Shown here: positions 59,220 to 64,000 of the stretch, in pieces
Numbering within the stretch: the stretch's first letter is position 1
Layout: every line of letters starts with the position of its first letter
NCBI RefSeq assembly: GCF_034347405.1
Contig: NZ_CP133778.1
Coordinates: 4,532,501-4,596,500, forward strand
Length of the DNA: 64,000 nucleotides
Direction of reading: 5' to 3'
Source of the DNA: Pseudomonas sp. CCC3.1
GTDB lineage: Bacteria > Pseudomonadota > Gammaproteobacteria > Pseudomonadales > Pseudomonadaceae
The notes under the pieces: model-generated
What the model saw: only the letters and a program-made list of their open reading frames with translations
What the model was told of the DNA's origin: nothing
Databases searched by the model: none
Made by a program: the position numbers and the translations under genes

Positions 59220-61133
59220 TTACGAGGACAGGTAAGACGAACGCGTCAGGCCCAAACGCAGTGCGTCCAGGTACTGAGTGCGCTCTTTAACAGAGAGCTT
59301 GGCGCTGGCCACTTTGTCGCGGTAGTGAGTCATCAACTCCTCCGGCGACAAGTGCACGTAACGCAGCATGTCTTCGATGGTGTCGTGGGTCTCGATACCG
59401 GCGTGGTACACGCTGCCATCGGCCTTCTGGTAGATGTTCACCGAGTCGGTATCACCGAACAGGTTGTGCATGTCCCCCAGAATTTCCTGGTAGGCGCCCA
59501 CCAGGAAGATGCCCAGCAGGTAGTCTTCGCCTTCGTTGAGCCCGTGAACCGGCAAGCTGGTTTCGATGCTCTGCTCGTCGACGTATTGCTTGATCTTGCC
59601 ATCGGAGTCGCAGGTCAGGTCTTGCAATACAGCACGGCGCAGCGGCTCTTCATCAAGGCGGTGCAGCGGCAGAATCGGCAATACCTGGCCAATCGCCCAG
59701 GTGTCCGGCAGGCTCTGGAATACCGAGAAGTTGCAGATGTACTTGTCGGCCAGCTTGTCGTTGAGTTCGTCCAGCACTTGGCGGTGCGAACGCTGACGCG
59801 CTTTCAACGAGTTGTGCAGGCGGCGGCACACGGCGAAGTAGCATTGCTCGGCCAGGGCTTTTTCCGACAAGGTGATTTTGCCGTCAGCGTACTGGGTGGC
59901 CACGTCGCTCATGTAGTGCGTCGCGCGCCAGTAGGTTTCGGTGACCATTTCAATGTCGGTCGGGCCCAGCAGGTCCACCAGCCATTGCACGGTCTCTGGC
60001 AGGCTTTCCTTGTTTTCGATCTCTGGCACGTCGTCGTTGTGTTTCTCGACGTCGGTCACTTGCACCACCAGCATGGCATGGTGCGCGGTCAGGGAGCGGC
60101 CGCTTTCCGAGAAGATGTGCGGGTGCGGCAGGCCTTGTGCGTCGCAGAACTCTTTGAGCATGCCGACTACAACACCGGCGTAGTCGTCCATGTCGTAGTT
60201 GATCGAGCTGGCGTTGCGCGAGTGCGTGCCGTCGTAGTCAACGCCCAGACCGCCGCCCACATCGATGTGGTCAACCGGCAGGCCGAGGTTGCGCAGTTCG
60301 CCGTAGTAACGAATCGCTTCTTTAAAGCCGTGCTGGTAGTCCGCCAGGTTGGCGATCTGCGAGCCCATGTGGAAGTGCAGCAGGCGAATGCCCTGGTCCA
60401 GACCGGCATCGCGGAAGCGCTCAACCACTGACAGCAATTGCGCGGCCGACAAGCCGAACTTGGATTTTTCGCCGCCGGTGTCAGCCCATTTGCTTGACGC
60501 CAAAGACGACAGGCGCACGCGCAGGCCGACCTGTGGCTTGACCTTGAGCGAGGCCGCCTCTTCGATCACCAGATCCACTTCGGATTCTTTCTCGATCACG
60601 ATGAACACGTTGTGACCCAACTTCTGGCCCATCAGCGCCAGACGAATGAATTCGCGGTCCTTGTAACCGTTGCAGACGATGGTGCCGCCTTTCGGGGCCA
60701 GCGCCAGCACGGCCAGCAGCTCAGGCTTGGAGCCGGCTTCAAGGCCAATCGACACGTCTTGGGTGGCGATGATGTTCTCGATCACCGCTTCTTGCTGGTT
60801 CACCTTGATCGGGTACAGCGCGGTGTACTGGCTCTGGTATTCCAGGCGCTCGATGTTGGCATCGAAAGCGCCGGTCAGTTGGCGCACTCGGTCTTGCAAA
60901 ATATCTGGAAAACGCACCAGCAATGGCAAGGACAAGCCACTTTTGCGCAGTTCGTCGACTTGCTCGTACAGATCGATGGGCGAGCTGTTCGGGCCGTTCG
61001 GACGGACTTCTACGCGACCGGCTTCATTGATCGCGAAATACCCGGCCCCCCAATGGCGAATCCCGTAAACACTGCGGCTGTCCGCAACTGTCCATTGGCT
61101 GCCATCGTCTTTGCGTGTGCGTCGTACGGACAT
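59220..61133 (-). CDS. speA: Biosynthetic arginine decarboxylase
   Basis: 637-residue fold-III PLP enzyme that makes agmatine, the first step of putrescine and spermidine synthesis. It shows the PLP lysine in ALYPIKVNQQ (about residue 110), glycine-rich HIDVGGGLGVDYDG, the FSESGRSLTAHHA region, and C-terminal active-site GDSVN-like DTDSVNIYQKADGSVYHAG. Length and ends match SpeA. ATG 61133 follows GGGGAC. Order speA-yciH-nudix-DUF2333-gcbA is the same as in P. aeruginosa (PA4839-PA4843). Confidence 0.96.
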   Translation of the reverse strand: MSVRRTRKDDGSQWTVADSRSVYGIRHWGAGYFAINEAGRVEVRPNGPNSSPIDLYEQVDELRKSGLSLPLLVRFPDILQDRVRQLTGAFDANIERLEYQSQYTALYPIKVNQQEAVIENIIATQDVSIGLEAGSKPELLAVLALAPKGGTIVCNGYKDREFIRLALMGQKLGHNVFIVIEKESEVDLVIEEAASLKVKPQVGLRVRLSSLASSKWADTGGEKSKFGLSAAQLLSVVERFRDAGLDQGIRLLHFHMGSQIANLADYQHGFKEAIRYYGELRNLGLPVDHIDVGGGLGVDYDGTHSRNASSINYDMDDYAGVVVGMLKEFCDAQGLPHPHIFSESGRSLTAHHAMLVVQVTDVEKHNDDVPEIENKESLPETVQWLVDLLGPTDIEMVTETYWRATHYMSDVATQYADGKITLSEKALAEQCYFAVCRRLHNSLKARQRSHRQVLDELNDKLADKYICNFSVFQSLPDTWAIGQVLPILPLHRLDEEPLRRAVLQDLTCDSDGKIKQYVDEQSIETSLPVHGLNEGEDYLLGIFLVGAYQEILGDMHNLFGDTDSVNIYQKADGSVYHAGIETHDTIEDMLRYVHLSPEELMTHYRDKVASAKLSVKERTQYLDALRLGLTRSSYLSS

Positions 61134-61269
61134 CGAAGTCCCCTATATATAAGTCAAATAGCCCAACCTGAAAGCAGGCAGGCGCAGTCTAAAGAGTGAA
61201 AGTGACGTTTAGTCTGCACAGGGGTAGACCCTGACAACGGCGCCGAGTTTAGAAACCCGCGATAACAGG

Positions 61270-61324
61270 CTCTGTGAAAACCATGGCGAGCGACACAACA
61301 CGCTCAGCGGTGGTTTTCACAGAG
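61270..61324. terminator. Large hairpin between yciH and speA
   Basis: Two perfect 14-bp arms, CTCTGTGAAAACCA and TGGTTTTCACAGAG, with partly paired inner GGCGAGCG / CGCTCAGC. It starts just after the yciH stop (minus strand). There is no T-run, so I call it a terminator only tentatively; it could also be a structured speA leader. Confidence 0.5.
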
Positions 61325-61328
61325 GCTG

Positions 61329-61700
61329 CTAGCCGCCGGATTTCTTGGCTTTGAACCCGTGCTTGAGCAGCTCTGCCAGCAGCAGCTCGACGTGGTCGCC
61401 CTGGATCTCGATGATGCCGTCTTTCAACGCACCGCCCGTGCCACAGCGTTTTTTCAACGTGGTGGCCAGCTCTTTGAGTGCGTCTTCGGCTAACGGCACG
61501 CCCGTAATGGTCGTGACCGTCTTGCCGCCACGGCCTTTGCTTTCGCGACGCACACGGGCAATGCCATCACCGGCAGGGATCAGGGTTTGTTTGCAGGTAC
61601 AGGCGTCTACTGGCTGGCGACAGTCTGGACAATGACGACCTGCGTCGGTGGAAAATACCAGGCCACCCAGGGCGGCGAAGGATGCGGCTTTTTTGGCCAC
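61329..61700 (-). CDS. yciH: eIF1/Sui1-like translation factor
   Basis: 123-residue protein. The N-terminal extension has a four-cysteine knuckle (HCPDCRQPVDACTCK, about 23-37). The C-terminal SUI1 domain (about 45-120) has RRESKGRGGKTVTTITGVPL and LKKRCGTGGALKDGIIEIQGDHVELL. Bacterial YciH resembles eIF1 and affects start-site fidelity under stress. GTG at 61700 with GAGGA six bases before it is preferred to TTG 61706. Between NUDIX and speA on the same strand. Confidence 0.9.
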   Translation of the reverse strand: MAKKAASFAALGGLVFSTDAGRHCPDCRQPVDACTCKQTLIPAGDGIARVRRESKGRGGKTVTTITGVPLAEDALKELATTLKKRCGTGGALKDGIIEIQGDHVELLLAELLKHGFKAKKSGG

Positions 61701-61900
61701 CGGCAATCCTCATATGGAGGACAAAAAATTGGCCGGTGCATGACGCTGATGCGCCAAGGTATACCGACCGCGAAGCCCCACTCTGGCAGGGGCAGCGCAA
61801 CTCAAGCGGGAAAAGCGCCTGAGCCTGAAAAAGGTCGCGCAGTGTAACGACAAAATCGCCGCTGCCCAATAGCCAATCGGCGTAAAAATCATCTAAATCC

Positions 61901-62001
61901 TGTCGCCGTTGCCGCAGGCTGCGATAAGGGCCGGAGGGCGTTCGCTTTTATTGAAAAACGGGGCCGCTGCGCAGCCCATCGCAGCCTTCGGCAGCGGCTA
62001 C
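61901..62001. repeat. Palindromic intergenic repeat (GTAGCCGCTGCCG family)
   Basis: Arms TGTCGCCGTTGCCGCAGGCT and AGCCTTCGGCAGCGGCTACA with inner GCGATAAGGG / CCCATCGC. Its right end supplies the stop codon (TAG, 61998-62000, minus strand) of the NUDIX gene, so it sits directly at that 3' end. The stretch 61707-61900 before yciH has no gene. Confidence 0.8.
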
Positions 62002-62540
62002 AACGAAGGCGGTGGTGCCAGATACCGCTTCAGCGCATCCAGTGAGTCCGGGCAAAAAGGCTGCTGCTCACTCAGGCGCAGCGCTTCGGCCACCGGCATG
62101 AACAGTGCTTGCTGGACTTCTTCGGGCTGAACCTGCAACGGGCCGTCCCAGACGCCTGAAAAAACACCGCACCACAGGTGGTTTTGTGTGTCTTCGAAGT
62201 AAAACCGTTCGTGATCGGTCAATGGGATGCCGCTCACACCCAACTCTTCTGCCAGTTCACGGGCCGCCGACTCGGCATATGTTTCGTTGTCGCCGACCAT
62301 GCCACCCGCCGCCACGTCCCAAAACCCCGGGTACAGCGCTTTGCTCAAGGTGCGCTGGTGCACGCACAGTTCACCTGCCGAATTGAATAGCAGAATAAAA
62401 GTGCCGCGCCCGATCAAGCCGCGTTCACGCAACTCATGCCGGGGCAATGCCCCAAGCACGTGATCATCACGATCCACCCAGGCAACCCGTTCGACATCGG
62501 AGGCCGCACGGTGTGCAGCCTCAAGCGCGGATATAGCCAT
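61998..62540 (-). CDS. NUDIX hydrolase (YfcD-like)
   Basis: 180-residue NUDIX enzyme; the box GxxxxxEx7REUxEExGU is complete in GGMVGDNETYAESAARELAE + ELGV (about 80-103). An N-terminal ERVAWVDRDDHVLGALPRHELRERGLIGRGT region resembles IPP-isomerase-like NUDIX proteins of the YfcD type. Substrate unknown (nucleotide-diphosphate linked). ATG 62540 follows AAGGG by six bases; GTG 62543 is adjacent. It starts four bases after the DUF2333 stop. Confidence 0.88.
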   Translation of the reverse strand: MAISALEAAHRAASDVERVAWVDRDDHVLGALPRHELRERGLIGRGTFILLFNSAGELCVHQRTLSKALYPGFWDVAAGGMVGDNETYAESAARELAEELGVSGIPLTDHERFYFEDTQNHLWCGVFSGVWDGPLQVQPEEVQQALFMPVAEALRLSEQQPFCPDSLDALKRYLAPPPSL

Positions 62541-62543
62541 CAC

Positions 62544-63614
62544 TTACCCTTGCGACAGCAATTGACGAAGGTCCATGACGGCCGCGTTCGCGCGGGAAAT
62601 GTAGTTGGCCATGACCAGCGAGTGATTCGCCAGCACGCCGTAGCCGCTGCCATTGAGGATCATCGGGCTCCAGACGGGCTCCTGAGCCGCTTCCAGCTCA
62701 CGAATAATCTGACGCACACTCACCGTGGCGTTCTTTTTGGCCAGCACATCCGCGAAGTCGACTTCGATGGCGCGCAGCAAGTGCGACAAAGCCCAGGCCT
62801 GGCCACGGGCTTCGTAGAACACGTTGTCGATCTGCATCCATGGGGTTTCAACGATTTCTTCGTCCACCACCGGCACTTGGCCCGGTTGCAGGCTTTCAGT
62901 TTTCAGCGTGGTGTTGAGTTTGACCCGGCCCACGCTGGCCGACAGACGTTGCGACAGCGAACCCAAGCGCGTGCCTACATCGCCCAACCAGTTGTTGAGG
63001 TTGTCGGCACGTGCGTAAAACAAGGCGTTTTTCTGATTCGGGTCGGACAAGCGCGCCTGATAACGGCCCAGGGAGTTGATGCCTTCCTGGTATTCAGACT
63101 CACTGGACGGCAGCATCCAGCTCTTGTTGTCGAAGTTGAAACGCGGCTCGGCCTTGGCCAGATCAGCGTCTTCAGCCGATTGCGACTGCGAGCGGGCGAA
63201 ATCTTTGCGCAAGGCGCGGGTCAGGTCACGCACCTGAACCAGCACGCCGTATTCCCAGCTCGGAATGTTGTCCAGAAACACGCCCGGCGGGAAGCGATCG
63301 TTAGACAGATAGCCGCCCGGCTTGTTGAGCAACGTACCGGCTACGGTTTTCAAGGTTTCGACCGTGGTGAAGCCCGGCACCATTTGCTGGCCGCTTTTCT
63401 CGGCCGCCAACTGGGCGTTTTGCTGCACCGGGAACAAGTCCGGCTCCTGGCTCCAGTACCAGCCCAGCCCCAGACACACCACGGCATAAATGCCGACCAA
63501 GACGGCAATGGAACGGCTCAGCAGAATACTTTTGAAGTAGCCACGCGGCTTTGCATGAGTGTCCTTGACCGACTCGCGGGCACTGTCGCCCTCACGTTTT
63601 TTCCAGTCCAGCAT
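62544..63614 (-). CDS. DUF2333 family membrane-anchored protein
   Basis: 356-residue protein with a cytoplasmic N-terminus of about 30 residues, one membrane helix (SRSIAVLVGIYAVVCLGLGWYW, about 33-54) and a large helical periplasmic domain (DUF2333). It shares the PA4842 position between NUDIX and gcbA in P. aeruginosa. Function unknown. ATG follows AAGGGATATAGCC. Probably the first gene of the DUF2333-nudix pair. Confidence 0.87.
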   Translation of the reverse strand: MLDWKKREGDSARESVKDTHAKPRGYFKSILLSRSIAVLVGIYAVVCLGLGWYWSQEPDLFPVQQNAQLAAEKSGQQMVPGFTTVETLKTVAGTLLNKPGGYLSNDRFPPGVFLDNIPSWEYGVLVQVRDLTRALRKDFARSQSQSAEDADLAKAEPRFNFDNKSWMLPSSESEYQEGINSLGRYQARLSDPNQKNALFYARADNLNNWLGDVGTRLGSLSQRLSASVGRVKLNTTLKTESLQPGQVPVVDEEIVETPWMQIDNVFYEARGQAWALSHLLRAIEVDFADVLAKKNATVSVRQIIRELEAAQEPVWSPMILNGSGYGVLANHSLVMANYISRANAAVMDLRQLLSQG

Positions 63615-63903
63615 GGCTATATCCCTTCAGATGCTTGATTCAACAGTTCGACCACAACCCTACCTCATCGTGCCTTGCGTGCACGATTTTAAATCGAGGC
63701 TAAGCTGTCCTGCAGCAATGCAGGGGTCATATGCAAGCGGCACTATAGAACATGCTCGCAGCCACGCCTACGAACGGGCGGACGATGGCTGTTTTTGTCG
63801 TGTGCGAGTTAATTTAGCGCCGGGACAGGTTCAATTGAAAATGAGGTGCTAGCATAGAGCCAGCACTCGACCTCAGCATGCCCCCTTACCCAGCAGCCAG
63901 GAT

Positions 63904-64000
63904 ATGACCGAGCAAGAAGACCCCAGCCACGAGCGCCTGAAGCATCACTTCGCCCAGCGCGTTACTCATCAGGCCCGCCAAATTCTTGAAATTTGGCAGC
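63904..64000 (+). CDS. gcbA: Start of probable diguanylate cyclase GcbA (partial)
   Basis: The first 32 codons (MTEQEDPSHERLKHHFAQRV, then THQARQILEIWQ) are present and run off the window. The N-terminus and its position beside DUF2333, NUDIX, yciH and speA agree with gcbA (PA4843), a receiver/GGDEF protein that makes c-di-GMP for early attachment. No receiver or GGDEF motif is inside the window, so the call rests on this start and synteny. The ribosome site AGGA is unusually close to the ATG. The 289 bp upstream have no gene. Confidence 0.6.
   Translation, partial: MTEQEDPSHERLKHHFAQRVTHQARQILEIWQ

Noticed and set aside
62436..63638. 400-codon plus-strand frame opposite the DUF2333 gene
   Set aside because: Antisense artefact; the DUF2333 frame has a membrane helix, ribosome site and conserved synteny.

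Overview
The window is a stretch of a fluorescens-lineage Pseudomonas chromosome. The evidence is the 16S rRNA 5' part, the moderate-to-high GC with Pseudomonas-type intergenic REP hairpins, and locally conserved gene orders known from P. aeruginosa (bauC-bauA-bauR; the flp-rcp-tad-ppr locus; speA-yciH-nudix-DUF2333-gcbA). The 16S helix near position 40-70 looks like the P. fragi/psychrophila side of the group, but I hold that loosely.

Left part (1-13.5 kb): the 5' end of a 16S gene on the minus strand with three tandem sigma70 promoters; the beta-alanine catabolic set bauC, bauA and divergent bauR; a RutR-like TetR regulator; yigZ; an unusual 470-bp intergenic region with two DnaA-box-bearing repeat units; then housekeeping and accessory metabolism (SDR, chaA, adenine deaminase, LysR/alcohol dehydrogenase pair, Bcr/CflA transporter).

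Middle (13.6-30.5 kb): a copper module (copZ, an exported unknown, copA, cueR, with two near-ideal CueR promoters), directly followed by a sulfide/persulfide module (TauE/SafE exporter, DUF442-SQR fusion, BigR/SqrR-type regulator, divergent persulfide dioxygenase, with a perfect palindrome between them). After that come a RIO kinase, an AraC/BASS transporter pair, a thiolase-FabG4-MaoC set, a MazG-like protein, cmoM and two tandem DUF4136 lipoproteins.

30.5-49.5 kb is one large surface-attachment locus: tadG, the PprA/PprB two-component system, tadF, the prepilin peptidase fppA, the tadZABCD/rcpAC machine, the Flp pilin and an orphan receiver protein. Next to it are a TpsB outer-membrane transporter and a glycine-rich repeat lipoprotein. 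A shared sequence element (ATTAATACTTT, partly followed by TGATTAGTT) sits upstream of tadG, flp and the glycine-rich gene and may mark a common regulon.

49.7-64 kb: pbpC and a thioester-containing bacterial alpha-2-macroglobulin split by a small membrane-protein gene, a MATE transporter, speA, yciH, a NUDIX hydrolase, a DUF2333 protein and the first codons of a probable gcbA. Nine palindromic intergenic repeats of three sequence families (a short REP type, a GTAGCCGCTGCCG type and a 165-bp composite type) lie mostly at gene 3' ends. No CRISPR array, prophage, insertion sequence or tRNA gene was seen.
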